From positions 4,819,001 through 4,883,000 of the forward strand of contig NZ_CP162129.1 in assembly GCF_040834005.1 (NCBI RefSeq): DNA of 64,000 bases. Direction: 5' to 3'. The stretch is from Paenibacillus sp. PL2-23. Its GTDB lineage: Bacteria > Bacillota > Bacilli > Paenibacillales > Paenibacillaceae. A model generated the notes under the pieces. That model did not search any database, had not been told where the DNA came from, and saw only the letters and a list, made by a program, of their open reading frames with translations. Numbering within the stretch: the first letter of the stretch is position 1; every line of letters starts with the position of its first letter. This document shows, piece after piece, positions 53,154-62,504 of the stretch. A program made the position numbers and the translations under genes.

Positions 53154-53425
53154 TGTTACGTGCTCCGGCTTTCGCCTAACGTTTCGTGTATTCAGCACTC
53201 TCAAAGAAGTTGAGTGTGTCCGACTGATACATCTTCCATGCCAACATCACCTGCCGGACCGAGGGGCGAATGCCCCGACGCGTTGAGTATGGTGATAGTT
53301 GATGTCACGGACTTCGAAGCCTACCCTACTCGATCTTTCTTTTCGTTATAATATTTTTCTTTCAATTCAATCGATTTACTTATATGATGCAAGTTATGGT
53401 AATTGGCTGGCATATATAATAATCC
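53154..53425. other. Non-coding stretch with repeat-like sequence
   Basis: The phrase CGCCTAACGTTTCGTGTATTC near 53172 resembles CGTCTAACGTTTTTGTATTC near 55158. This looks like copies of a dispersed intergenic repeat, also with GC-rich inverted parts. No gene was recognised. Confidence 0.4.
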
Positions 53426-55087
53426 CCTGAATCCGTGACAGCTTAGGTCCCCTACCTCCTAGGCAGTCCGTATTTTGGAAAACAGGCGTAGAAGATTGTG
53501 TATCTTACAACATTCCCATCTTCGGATTCAAACAAGAAGCGCTTTTCACAGGAAGCAAGGCATGCGAAATAAACCTCCTTTTTTACAGGGGGGAGGCGAC
53601 TGGTGGCTGTGCTTGCGTTTCATTCACAATAATCAGGCAAATGCCTGGTAGATTCGACGAACGGTTTGGAACCATGGACTGTAACGGCCGAAATTGAAGG
53701 ACGTTTGTCGGGCATGGCGGCTGACTCTAGCTGCGATGTAGATGATGTTCTGAATGACAGTTCGGATACGACGGCGCCCGACGCCTCCACGAATCGGTGC
53801 ATCATCTTGACGTAAGCTTTCTTGTCCCATGATGCGAAGCAGGTTATAGGCGAATACGCCAGCGTGCAGGACTAGCTCATTCGTATCGAACTTGCCTGCC
53901 GGCAATCGCTCCAAATCTAGATCGGTCTTAAGCTCACTATGAAATTGCTCGCTTGTGCCATGATCGCGATAAAGCTCAATGACACGCCATGGCGAGCAAG
54001 TCAGAGATGTCCAGTAAACGTTCACTTCCACATCTGGAAACATGAGCACCTGCCCATCCCGATCGATCGTACGCACGATGACGTGGAACACTTGACGCAG
54101 GTTACAATCGAAGTCTTTCTGTGGAAATGTAATCGCGCCGATGTAGGTGGTCTTCCCAGGGCGTTGCTCACAAGATATCCCTTTGTCTTCGGCTACTCGC
54201 AGCCAGCTTTCTTTGGAAGCGCCGCGAAGATTGACTTTAATGATGTAGTCAACATCTTTCTCCGCGTGGCAAACTTGCAAGTTTTCAAGACTATCGTGAG
54301 CAGAATCCATACGGACGAGTAGACGATCACTTGTAATGCGACGAGCGTAATGAATCGTTTCCCGAAGGAAATCAGCACCATCTTTCTGGCTGTGTGTACT
54401 ACCTTCACGCAATTGAAGATTTACGCCATACCCTTCTCGGCCCAAATAGGCAAAGATGGGGGCATATCCAAATGTTCCTTTGTACGTGAGGGAGACACCT
54501 TCTTTTTTCGTGCCGGAGTTATCGAACGGCGAAACGTCAATGTCCAGCGGTATGACCGTATGCTCGCCTGCGTCAAGTCCAGTTACCGGGGCATTGAGGT
54601 TTCGGATGAGGTCGGCAGATTCCTGCAACAGAATGTCATTCCAATTGGCATCTATTGTTTGTGCAGCGGCATCCAGTCGCTGACGGAGCGTAGGGCTTGA
54701 AGGCACTTTGCGAATACCCAGGCATGTTTGAAACACCGTATCTTTGCGAAAAGGCTCGATGTGGTCGAAATCGCTTTTACCTTGGCAGAGCAGACCAAGA
54801 TAGCTTTTCATGACTTCGCCGTTCCCGTGGATCGGATTCTCCATTCCTTTAACGGCTGAGCGATTAAGACGCTGAGACAACTGTGTATGGGAAAGCAGCG
54901 CACCGACCGCAGCCAAGCCTGCATGCGTTGTTAAGAGGATTTCCTTAGATTGGGTGAATTGGATCTTCATATTCAGCACCTCGTTGGTGAAAGTAGATAA
55001 TAAGCGATTATCTTTAATTTTCGACTTCAGAGATGCATTTTCCTTTAAATATCTCGGTTTTTATAAACTTTGTATCACGGATTCAGG
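53426..55087 (-). mobile_element. Second IS1380-family insertion sequence
   Basis: The ends match as CCTGAATCCGTGA (53426-53438) and its complement (55075-55087). The single transposase gene and the 1662-bp length fit the IS1380 family. The element differs from the one at 21737. No target duplication was seen at the flanks. Confidence 0.85.
53633..54979 (-). CDS. IS1380-family transposase (second type)
   Basis: The 448-residue DDE transposase has Asp residues in TVIPLDIDVSPFDNSG and LLVRMDSAHDS and the final Glu in DHGTSEQFHSELKTD. It is only distantly similar to the transposase at 21797. The frame is open and of normal length, so the protein may be functional. The start at 54979 has a weak site; ATG 54970 is in frame too. 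Confidence 0.9.
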   Translation of the reverse strand: MLNMKIQFTQSKEILLTTHAGLAAVGALLSHTQLSQRLNRSAVKGMENPIHGNGEVMKSYLGLLCQGKSDFDHIEPFRKDTVFQTCLGIRKVPSSPTLRQRLDAAAQTIDANWNDILLQESADLIRNLNAPVTGLDAGEHTVIPLDIDVSPFDNSGTKKEGVSLTYKGTFGYAPIFAYLGREGYGVNLQLREGSTHSQKDGADFLRETIHYARRITSDRLLVRMDSAHDSLENLQVCHAEKDVDYIIKVNLRGASKESWLRVAEDKGISCEQRPGKTTYIGAITFPQKDFDCNLRQVFHVIVRTIDRDGQVLMFPDVEVNVYWTSLTCSPWRVIELYRDHGTSEQFHSELKTDLDLERLPAGKFDTNELVLHAGVFAYNLLRIMGQESLRQDDAPIRGGVGRRRIRTVIQNIIYIAARVSRHARQTSFNFGRYSPWFQTVRRIYQAFA

Positions 55088-55198
55088 ACTAAATGATACA
55101 GAACAAATATTCTAGTTTTTTTGATTCTTTTAGGTTCTTAAACGAGTTTCATTAATTTCGTCTAACGTTTTTGTATTCACGAACCTTCACTGCCTTAA

Positions 55199-55564
55199 GT
55201 GACCGGAAGGAACGGCCGCGATGCGGTGTTTTCATTATATATTTTAATAACATATAGGCCGACTTATAAAGATAACGACTTCCCTCTCTTTAACGACATA
55301 TTTAATACAGTATTTTTTATTCCTAATCTTTTTATTCTACTGGCCTGTGTGCCATCTCACGTAATTATGATTAAAATAAGCAACTCTTCGAATCGAGTTA
55401 AATGGATCATAATAAATTTCTTGATTGCTTGTTTATTTCTATTCCTTCTATTGCCGTATGGTTTTATAGTGAATCTGGTTTATTCAATTATTGGTCTCAT
55501 TGTATTATCGATTTACCTATTAATTTCTCATCTGCTTTATAAATTTGCAGCAACTAAATCGTAG
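55199..55564 (+). CDS. Hypothetical small membrane protein
   Basis: The frame from GTG 55199 encodes 121 residues with three hydrophobic spans (PNLFILLACVPSHVIMI, then WIIINFLIACLFLFLLLPYG and LVYSIIGLIVLSIYLLIS). No good ribosome binding site is seen, so the start is uncertain. No family was recognised. Confidence 0.45.
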   Translation: MTGRNGRDAVFSLYILITYRPTYKDNDFPLFNDIFNTVFFIPNLFILLACVPSHVIMIKISNSSNRVKWIIINFLIACLFLFLLLPYGFIVNLVYSIIGLIVLSIYLLISHLLYKFAATKS

Positions 55565-55715
55565 GGATCTCTTTTGTACGTCGACTAAGTAGGGCAGCAA
55601 AGAATTATGTAAGATCAAACTGACACGGAACTCCAATTTTCTTCGCTAGAGTCTTTATATTTCAGACAAACTACTCAAACACATACTCAACCTGGCCGAG
55701 TATCGATTTAACATT

Positions 55716-55901
55716 CTAGAATGACTTGATAAACACACTCTCTGCGGGGCCAGTGTTCTCTCTCAAGGTACGCAGCCAATATCTCAGCTGATCTTTGGAT
55801 ACATGATTTTGGTTGGACCACGCTTTCATAGATTGGCCGCTAGCTCGAAAATCCGCTACGCGAGCGATCCATTCTTTACGACGCTGTTCTTTTCTAGACA
55901 T
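55716..55901 (-). pseudogene. IS66-family accessory protein (TnpA-like) remnant
   Basis: The 61-residue frame begins MSRKEQRRKEWIARVADFRA with the helix-turn-helix region GQSMKAWSNQNHVSKDQLRY of IS66 TnpA proteins. It stops after TGPAESVFIKSF, about half the usual length. No tnpB, tnpC or IS66 ends were seen nearby. Confidence 0.8.
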
Positions 55902-56253
55902 GAGGCAACCTCCTGATCTTACTGAAGATGCCTCATTTTCTCATGAACAAGAATTGCGTTGAAGGTGTGCTGAGTTTGATACTTACCAATAATTGGATAA
56001 CCAACAGGCCTGATAAATCGGCGCATTTGGTTCTCGAACCTTCTAAAATATTTAAAAAATCATATAGGCATTACGAATTATTTTTTATTGTCACGACCGT
56101 CATTTATTCGGTTGTGAAGGGGTGTCCGGCAACGGACAAAAAAACATGAAGGCGTAGTATGGCCTTGAAAAATGGACATTGGCATACCTTTGGTATGTTT
56201 ATTTCATTTTTCGGGCCTTTTTTTATGCCTAATAAACAGGAGGAATTGGAAAT
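55902..56253. other. Gap before the dnaN copy
   Basis: It holds a hairpin listed separately at 56161-56227 and a short hairpin TGTCCG-GCAA-CGGACA (56126-56141) followed by A residues. No protein gene was recognised. Confidence 0.45.
56161..56227 (+). terminator. Large hairpin with T tract before dnaN
   Basis: GGCCTTGAAAAATG pairs with CATTTTTCGGGCC, with a second hairpin GGCATACC/GGTATG inside, and a run of seven T follows. It lies only 12 bases before the ribosome binding site region of the dnaN copy, so it could end an upstream transcript or attenuate dnaN. Confidence 0.6.
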
Positions 56254-57180
56254 ATGGCTACAAAGGTGAAAGAACAACAGACACAACAACAAATTGCAAC
56301 TGGGAACATGTTTTTTCAAGTTGATAAGAATGATCTGCTTGATGCGCTGCTGGCTTGTGCTCGGGTGGTTCAAAAAACTTCGGTTGTGCCATTGTTATCC
56401 TGTATCAAATTCGACTTGAATGGCAACACGCTTTTTGTTACAGCAATGGACCTCTCTCAAGCGGTGTTGCGTAAATTAAGCGTGACCAACTTCAATGACA
56501 GCAAAGGCAGTTACCTGCTTCCAGCGCGAGAAACGATTGACCTGGTTAAAAAGTTACCGAGTGGCGAAGTAACGTTCGCTCAGAATGATTCAATGGTGAC
56601 GATTAACTATGGCACTCGCGAAGTTGTCCAGTTCAATGTTTTTTTCGATGCCAATTGAAACATTGAAGAAGGGTACCCTTGCATCCCGCTTCACCTTAAT
56701 TGATGAGAATACCCCAACGCTCACCGCTATATATCTGCATATCGAGGGTGGGAAAGTGGCATTCATTGGTACTGATCAACATCGTATCTACCGCTACATT
56801 TCTGATGTAGTCATTGATGATCCGGAGAAGTTCCAGGACGCTATAATTTCAGATATTTACTTAAAAGGGGCTGTGGATTTAATCAAATCCCAAAAAGTTG
56901 ACGTAGCGATCGATACTTCTTATCTTGTGATGCGAGATAACACTACCGTTTACTTCGGGCGGTTGCTCGAGGGGATCTATCCGAAAATCTCTCATATCGT
57001 CGACAAAAAGGATGATGATGAAGCGATGGGGATTCAAGTATCTCGTGGTGAGATGTTTGATACTTTGAATCGGATGCTATCACTGAATGGAGTAGAAAAT
57101 AATCGGATCACTCTTGAAATTGATAGCGAAGTGGTGACTGTTCATTCTCAGTCTCTAACAGGTGAAATTTGCGAAGTGTT
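56254..57180 (+). pseudogene. dnaN: Extra DNA polymerase III beta subunit gene, frameshifted and truncated
   Basis: The start at 56254 has AGGAGG. Domain 1 of the sliding clamp reads normally (FFQVDKNDLLDALLACARVV, VVPLLSCIKFD, SYLLPARETIDLVKKLP) up to 56638. A run of seven T (56639-56645) then shifts the frame and stops the protein after 134 residues. Taking out one T restores FNVFSMPIETL and domain 2 continues (LIDENTPTLTAIYL, GTDQHRIYR). The clamp sequence breaks near 57180, where an IS91 transposase fragment begins. Domain 3 and the C-terminal partner-binding site are missing. It is unlike a chromosomal dnaN position and probably came with a mobile element. Confidence 0.82.
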
Positions 57181-57670
57181 TCCGGGAGCTTTTTCTGCGT
57201 TGCTTGGAAAGCTGTACGCGATCGACTGGGTGGTCTACTGCAAAAAGCCGTTTAAGAGCCCCTTCCATGTGGTCAAATACTTGAGCCGGTACACCCACAA
57301 GACCGCGATTTCCAATAGCCGGTTGACCGTGATGAGTAAAGAGGCTGTCACATTCCAGTACCGGGATTACAAAGATAACGGCAAGGTGAAGCCGATGACG
57401 CTGGATGCCATGGAGTTTATCCGCCGATTCATGCAGCATGTACTTCCTTCGGGCTTTCAGCGAATTCGTTATTACGGTTTTCTCAGCAACTGTAATCGCA
57501 AGACCAAACTGACAACCTGTTTGCGCTTAACTCAGAGGGTCGTCAAGCCAAAAGTGAAGCTGACTGCGAAAGAACTTATTTGGAAGCTTACCGGCAAAGA
57601 TCTTTCAAAGTGTCCTTCCTGCGGGGGCAACTGGCATCAGATACTTTCCATCGTTCCGCAAATAGAATGA
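57181..57670 (+). pseudogene. IS91-family transposase C-terminal fragment fused to dnaN
   Basis: The frame of the second dnaN part runs on into LYAIDWVVYCKKPFKSP, then VVKYLSRYTHKTAISNSRL and the zinc-ribbon-like end CPSCGGNW. These are typical of IS91/Y2 transposases, which move by rolling-circle replication. Only the C-terminal third remains. Confidence 0.82.
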
Positions 57671-58016
57671 TGGTGTACAAACAGCATACGGACAGCATAC
57701 AGAGCCGGCGTGGGGAGGGGGAAAATATGCCCGGACGAGCTTCTACCTCCACGTTTCAGTGAATATTGTTCGAAAATACTCTGATGATGTGAAGCTAAGG
57801 TGGGATGGGGGCAAATAACAAAACCCATAGAGTGAGAGACGAAGCCCGCGGCATCGTCCAACATGGATTTGCGCAATTGCCCTGTTACGTTCAGCGGTAA
57901 TGATTCTACGAAATGACCTTCGTTTTCAGCTTCGAAGGTCATTTTTTCCGGGCAACTGCGCAACGAATCCAGAGTGTTAGATGATGGTTGGGCCTTCTCG
58001 AGTTACTTCCAGAATG
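57671..58016. other. Gap with inverted repeats after the IS91 fragment
   Basis: TGGATT-TGCGCAATTGCCC (57864-57882) and the near-complement at 57950-57971 flank the terminator-like hairpin at 57911-57946. This may be part of the element end. No gene was recognised. Confidence 0.45.
57911..57946 (+). terminator. Intrinsic terminator-like hairpin
   Basis: AAATGACCTTCG and CGAAGGTCATTT form a 12-bp perfect stem with a 10-base loop and a T tract. It lies 240 bases after the IS91 fragment. Confidence 0.7.
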
Positions 58017-58475
58017 TTATTTCATAATTTTTGAGTTTAGGTTTACTAAGTCTTCAACAACTTTTTTGTTAAAAGGATCTTGAAACAATTTAATAAATAT
58101 ACCTCTTAACTCATCTGTGTTTTCAATAATCAAATCTCTCTTTTCTATATTCAACATATTTTTATATAACCCATACAAAGCAACATCTGTTAAATCATTT
58201 TTCTCTTCGTAGGTAGTCAACATTGATATTGTTGAAGCACCTGCTATTTCAGATGTACATTGTTGATAGTTATTAAAGTTTTCATATTCTAAGTCCCTCC
58301 CAAAACAAGATGCTATTTGACTTAATTGAGACACATATAATTGATCAATCAAATCTTGTGTATATTCCAGTTTTCTTTGTTTATCTGATGATGAGATTAT
58401 TAAAAATATAATCGCAACTACAAGAATTATAATTATTGAAAATAAGATTGAGAATTTTGTATTTAAATTTTTCAT
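58017..58475 (-). CDS. Small membrane-anchored protein (intact paralogue of the interrupted gene)
   Basis: From ATG 58475 behind AAAGGAG the protein has 152 residues. It has one N-terminal span (FSILFSIIIILVVAIIFLII) and a helical region (LIDQLYVSQLSQIASCFG, later DELRGIFIKLFQDP). It matches the gene split at 21598-23634 in layout and at several positions. The family is not recognised. One span and a Gln/Leu-rich helical domain suggest an extracytoplasmic coiled-coil or sensor-like protein, but nothing more can be said. Confidence 0.65.
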   Translation of the reverse strand: MKNLNTKFSILFSIIIILVVAIIFLIISSSDKQRKLEYTQDLIDQLYVSQLSQIASCFGRDLEYENFNNYQQCTSEIAGASTISMLTTYEEKNDLTDVALYGLYKNMLNIEKRDLIIENTDELRGIFIKLFQDPFNKKVVEDLVNLNSKIMK

Positions 58476-58580
58476 TTTTTCTCCTTTTCTTTGCCCAGCT
58501 TTCATCTAACACCATTTTGCAGCACATCACAAACTCCTAGATCCTTAACATCTTTAGACATCATTGCTCTTGAGCGCCTC

Positions 58581-59396
58581 TCACTTCAATCGTTCTTCAA
58601 TGAACTGTAACAGCCGGTTTTGTTCCTCAGCAGGAATCCATTCCGTTAATCTAGCCGCTGCAACAGGCAGCATCCACTCATCAATGTCGCTAAACGGCAA
58701 ACCCGATAAATCAAGATATTGGTCCAAATATAACTTGTGCATCTTGTCTCTCATCAGCTCAAGTGCCTCGATAACGTGTGATGGAGCGCCATCAGGCAAT
58801 GTGCCGAAACGGAATAACAGTATCGTGCGAGCGACATCGCCAGCAGGATTGCCGATCACTCCCGTCATCCAATCTATAATCCAGCTGCGTTCACCAATCA
58901 TAACATTATCCGGGTGAAAATCACCGTGACATAGATGATTCCCGTCCGGCAGATTTTCCAAATATTCAACAATCCGTTTCTTAACATCAGTTGTTAATGA
59001 AGAAGCGTTCAGAATGTTTTGGGCCAGCACCTTTTTTTGCTTATAGATGGAAGCTCCTGCCTCTCCAATACGCTCCACGTCGAGTTCATTATTATGTATA
59101 CGGTAATGTAGCGCAGCAAATTTTTGGGACAAACGATTGAGTTCGCCAGGCTGTTCAATACTCATGCGAAGCAGTGTTGTGCCCTCAATTCGGTCAAAAA
59201 CAATCCCATTCCGTTCATCACTGTCGACTAGCGCAAACGCTCTCGGAGCTGGAACGCCAAGGCGCGCAACAAGTTGATTCACTTCATATTCATATTTGAC
59301 CACTTCGATCGGAAATCCATCCCTGTACAGCTTTATGATTTGTTGCTGATCATGGGCAAATATTTCGGCTGTCCGCCCCTCGCTAATCTTCTTCAT
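58581..59396 (-). CDS. Aminoglycoside-phosphotransferase-like kinase
   Basis: The 271-residue protein has the APH/choline-kinase fold with the Brenner motif HGDFHPDNVM (catalytic Asp) and the metal-binding Asp in IIDWMTG. The N-terminal Lys in IIKLYRDG contacts ATP. Despite the family name many members phosphorylate other metabolites, so resistance is not implied. The start at 59396 has GAGGAGAGG, and it overlaps the GNAT gene by 14 bases. Confidence 0.9.
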   Translation of the reverse strand: MKKISEGRTAEIFAHDQQQIIKLYRDGFPIEVVKYEYEVNQLVARLGVPAPRAFALVDSDERNGIVFDRIEGTTLLRMSIEQPGELNRLSQKFAALHYRIHNNELDVERIGEAGASIYKQKKVLAQNILNASSLTTDVKKRIVEYLENLPDGNHLCHGDFHPDNVMIGERSWIIDWMTGVIGNPAGDVARTILLFRFGTLPDGAPSHVIEALELMRDKMHKLYLDQYLDLSGLPFSDIDEWMLPVAAARLTEWIPAEEQNRLLQFIEERLK

Positions 59397-59889
59397 GGCA
59401 TCCTCTCCTCATTTCTTGGATCATTTGATAAAAAACAAGTGTGGCCCTATCATTTAGTGGCTTCCGTACACCCGTCTGGACAAACCCCATTTTTTCATAC
59501 AGATAGCAATTCCTCTCTTCCTCTGCAATTGTTGCAAGCTCCCAAGAGATAGCTTGTGGAAACATTTGTATTATTAGATGAATCGCTTGTTGAGCAATTC
59601 CCTTGCCTTGATGCTCAGGCCGAATAAACATAGGACCAATCCAATAACGAGCTTCTTCCTTTACTTTCCATGAGCCACAAATTGCCCCGACTGGCGCGTT
59701 CCCCGCCAGTATTTTATAAAACCCTCCTTGAGGATTGTTTATTCTCTTCAATAATCTTTCAATGGTTTCATTTGCTGGGTTGGTATCATAATCTTTATAC
59801 TTTTTCAATAACGGTAGAAAGGATTCGACTTGCATATCTAATAGTAATCTCGCATCTGATTCGACTGCCTTCTCAAGAGTTATCTCCAT
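59383..59889 (-). CDS. GNAT family N-acetyltransferase
   Basis: The 168-residue protein has the acetyl-CoA-binding motif RPEHQGKGIAQQAIHLI and the conserved end LYEKMGFVQTG. The substrate is unknown. It overlaps the kinase gene downstream by 14 bases, suggesting translational coupling and possibly a shared role in modifying a small molecule or antibiotic. Confidence 0.9.
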   Translation of the reverse strand: MEITLEKAVESDARLLLDMQVESFLPLLKKYKDYDTNPANETIERLLKRINNPQGGFYKILAGNAPVGAICGSWKVKEEARYWIGPMFIRPEHQGKGIAQQAIHLIIQMFPQAISWELATIAEEERNCYLYEKMGFVQTGVRKPLNDRATLVFYQMIQEMRRGCHEED

Positions 59890-60120
59890 TCGGGCATCTC
59901 TCCACTACCGACAGCCTTAAACCATCTGTAGCATTTAACCGCATTCGGATCACTTAAAAGCTGGTTCTGATAACCCTTCAGCTTCCTCTGGTTATCACGG
60001 TCCTTAAATTTCTGTATGAGCTTAACGACTGCATGCATGGTTATGGGCTCCCTCCTCGGCAGGGTTCTGAAGTCCAGTATACCATCGGTTTCTAAATTTT
60101 AGTATAATAGGTAATTCCGC

Positions 60121-60951
60121 TTAAGCCGCCAACCATTCTACAGCCCACTTTATCCCATACGCGGCGGGCACCAGCAGGAGCTGGGCGAGCATGGTTCCCA
60201 GCAGTCTGGACAGCATCAGTAAGCCGAATACTTTGTTCAGTGCGTGGACGTCCTTTTCTCTCCGCAGCACCTTATCCGTCAACAAGCCGATCTGAGGATC
60301 GATTAATATCGTTAACAAGATCGTAGCTGCTCCGTTAATCATACCGGATGCCTGCGAGGCTGCCGTCGAATGTTCCAGAGACATCGCTGAGGCCAGAAGA
60401 GCGGCCAGCACGCCGATCGTGTAGATTGCTGTGACTGCGCAATTCATAATAACAAGTCGTTTCGGAATGCCTCCGATTCTGAGCTTGGAGAGCATCGCAA
60501 GCTTCGGGAACCGAAGGTGTGTCCGGGCGTTCTTCAGCTTGCGAATGGATACTGAATCGCGTACCATTTGCGGAAGTGAGCCCGAAATCTCCAGATGAGC
60601 GATCATTCGGCTGAACAGGATGACAGCGGACGGAAATAACACGATAGCAGTCAACGTCCCCAGCGTCGATGCTCCAACCATGACGCGCAGCTGATCCACT
60701 AGCGGAAAGTCTTGATTTTTTTTGGCGAAGTCGATTATATTACCCATCAGCGGTCCTTGAATCATATTCGATGTTCGAGACACCAGCAGTATGATGCCTG
60801 ACAACGACAGCGCAACCGCCAGCTTTCCCAGTCGCACCCCCGCTAAGCGGATGGAGTAGGTGAGCGTCTCCGAGAGATGGATGACAAACGTCAACCATGC
60901 AATTAACAGCACTTGCTGAGCCAGGCGAAGCCCTCCCTTCCTTTTGCTCAC
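60121..60951 (-). CDS. amj: Lipid II flippase Amj
   Basis: The 276-residue membrane protein matches what I recall of B. subtilis Amj (YdaH): TFVIHLSETLTYSIRLAGVR, LAVALSLSGIILLVSRTSN-MIQGPL and several further spans. Amj flips lipid II across the membrane and backs up MurJ in envelope stress. The start is GTG at 60951 with only CTGGAG close by, so the true start may be later. It stands as a single gene. Confidence 0.88.
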   Translation of the reverse strand: MSKRKGGLRLAQQVLLIAWLTFVIHLSETLTYSIRLAGVRLGKLAVALSLSGIILLVSRTSNMIQGPLMGNIIDFAKKNQDFPLVDQLRVMVGASTLGTLTAIVLFPSAVILFSRMIAHLEISGSLPQMVRDSVSIRKLKNARTHLRFPKLAMLSKLRIGGIPKRLVIMNCAVTAIYTIGVLAALLASAMSLEHSTAASQASGMINGAATILLTILIDPQIGLLTDKVLRREKDVHALNKVFGLLMLSRLLGTMLAQLLLVPAAYGIKWAVEWLAA

Positions 60952-61102
60952 AGCTCCAGGGTACTAGTGTCCCAGAAACTGTACCTTTAATTCCTATGGA
61001 GCTATTATATAGGTGTAAAATCATTCCAAAAACTGAAAGTTGACCCCTACGTTTTTCATATTATTGCTGGACGCTCATTTCCTATTGAAAGGACTTCACC
61101 TG

Positions 61103-61645
61103 ATGAAAGATTACCCCATCTATATTCGCCCCTTAGAAAAAAACGACGCCGAGGCCCTGTTCGGCTTAAAGCGCCGCAATCGCGCTTTCTTCCAGCCTTT
61201 CGAGCCGATCCGCGATGAATCCCATTACACGCTCGCAGGGCAGGAGATGGAGATTGAGAGCTGTCTGTCTGGCATGAGTCAGGATCAGTCTTATACGTAC
61301 GCCATATGCTTGGCCGGCAGACAGGAGCTTATCGGAAGAATCGCGTTAACGGGGATCGCGCGCGGTCCATTCCAGAATGCGTACATGGGCTACTATATCG
61401 ATCATGTTTATCAAGGAAGGGGCTTCGCGACACAAGCGGTCACGCTCTGCGCCAGACAAGCGTTCTCGGAGCTTGGCTTGCACCGCATACAGGCAGCAGT
61501 CATGCCGCAGAACCTTGCATCTATTCGTGTGCTGGAGAAGGCCAGATTCCGGCGCGAGGGACTTGCGGTGAAATATTTGAAGATTAACGGCGTCTGGGAG
61601 GATCATGTGCTGTTTGCTCGCACAGCCGAGGATGACGTACGATAG
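61103..61645 (+). CDS. GNAT acetyltransferase (RimJ/RimL type)
   Basis: From ATG 61103 behind GAAAGGA the protein has 180 residues. It has IYIRPLEKNDAEALF, the RimJ-type core YYIDHVYQGRGFATQAV with the CoA-binding QGRGFAT, and the end VLEKARFRREGLAVKYLKIN. Members acetylate ribosomal proteins or other N-termini. It faces the SGNH gene tail to tail across a shared terminator. Confidence 0.9.
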   Translation: MKDYPIYIRPLEKNDAEALFGLKRRNRAFFQPFEPIRDESHYTLAGQEMEIESCLSGMSQDQSYTYAICLAGRQELIGRIALTGIARGPFQNAYMGYYIDHVYQGRGFATQAVTLCARQAFSELGLHRIQAAVMPQNLASIRVLEKARFRREGLAVKYLKINGVWEDHVLFARTAEDDVR

Positions 61646-61678
61646 CGGGACGGGCTGCCAGTGCAGGCCTATATAGAG

Positions 61679-61721
61679 AAAAAAGCAATCAGGCGGCTGC
61701 TAGGCCGCTGATTGCTTTTTT
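61679..61721. terminator. Bidirectional terminator between convergent genes
   Basis: AAAAAAGCAATCAG and CTGATTGCTTTTTT pair around a GC-rich upper stem, giving T tracts on both strands between the GNAT gene and the SGNH hydrolase gene. Confidence 0.82.
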
Positions 61722-61806
61722 GGGTACGGCCTGCCCAGCCGCACCTCGCGTCTGGACGTGCCCAAGGCACGAACCCGACTGCCACATGAAGTAACTACAA
61801 AAAATG

Positions 61807-62487
61807 CTAAGTAAGCGCGAGCCGGCTTTCCTGCACGGCTTTCAGCCACTGAGCCGCAATGAGCTCGTGCCCGGCTGCTGACGGATGGATGCCGTCGTGA
61901 ATCCAGAAGCTTGCCTCCGCCCGCTCCAAGGCGCGGTCGAACGGCTCCTGCAGCGCCACGAAGACGGCATCGTATTCGGCGGCAAGCGCGCGGACAATCT
62001 GGCCGTACGAGTCCGTCAGACCGCGCAGCTCCTCCCAGCTCTCTTCGGTATGTGTGCCCTTGAGAATAAACGGCTCGCACAGCACGAGGCCGGTGCCCGG
62101 CAGCACCTCCTTCGTCTCCTCCAGCAGATGGCGGTACGCCCGTTCGAACCGGTTCGTCGCCCCCTGAGGCAGTCTATTCACGATGCGCCAAGCGTCGTTG
62201 ACGCCGATCAGGATACTGATCAGATCCGGTTTCAGGCTGAACGCGTCTTCGTTCCACCTCGCGTACAGATCCGAGACGCGGTTGCCGCCGAGTCCGCGGT
62301 TTGCGAAACGATGCCCCGATTCGGCCAGCTGGAAGCCAAGGCGGGCCGCAATCAGATTGGCGTAGCCGTGACCTAAGTACGGCGGGAACGGATTCGCAGG
62401 GGTCGGGTCATGCTCCGCTTGTCTCGGTCTACCGGCGTCCGTGATGGAATCCCCCTGAAACAAAACGGTTTTCCCTCTTGTGCTCAT
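61807..62487 (-). CDS. SGNH/GDSL hydrolase
   Basis: The start is set at ATG 62487 behind GAGAGGAG, giving 226 residues. It has the nucleophile Ser in FQGDSITDAG, the oxyanion Gly and Asn in GLGGNRVSDL and IGVNDAWR, and the catalytic Asp-His in IHDGIHPSAAGH. There is no signal peptide, so it is cytosolic. SGNH enzymes of this kind deacetylate sugars or hydrolyse esters. It starts 17 bases after the alpha-mannosidase gene ends on the same strand, which suggests deacetylation of mannosides, inferred. Confidence 0.9.
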   Translation of the reverse strand: MSTRGKTVLFQGDSITDAGRPRQAEHDPTPANPFPPYLGHGYANLIAARLGFQLAESGHRFANRGLGGNRVSDLYARWNEDAFSLKPDLISILIGVNDAWRIVNRLPQGATNRFERAYRHLLEETKEVLPGTGLVLCEPFILKGTHTEESWEELRGLTDSYGQIVRALAAEYDAVFVALQEPFDRALERAEASFWIHDGIHPSAAGHELIAAQWLKAVQESRLALT

Positions 62488-62504
62488 GGTCCTATGCTCC
62501 TCTC

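Noticed and set aside
58581..59396. Antibiotic resistance gene
   Set aside because: The APH fold is shared by many metabolic kinases, and nothing in the sequence or context points to drug modification.
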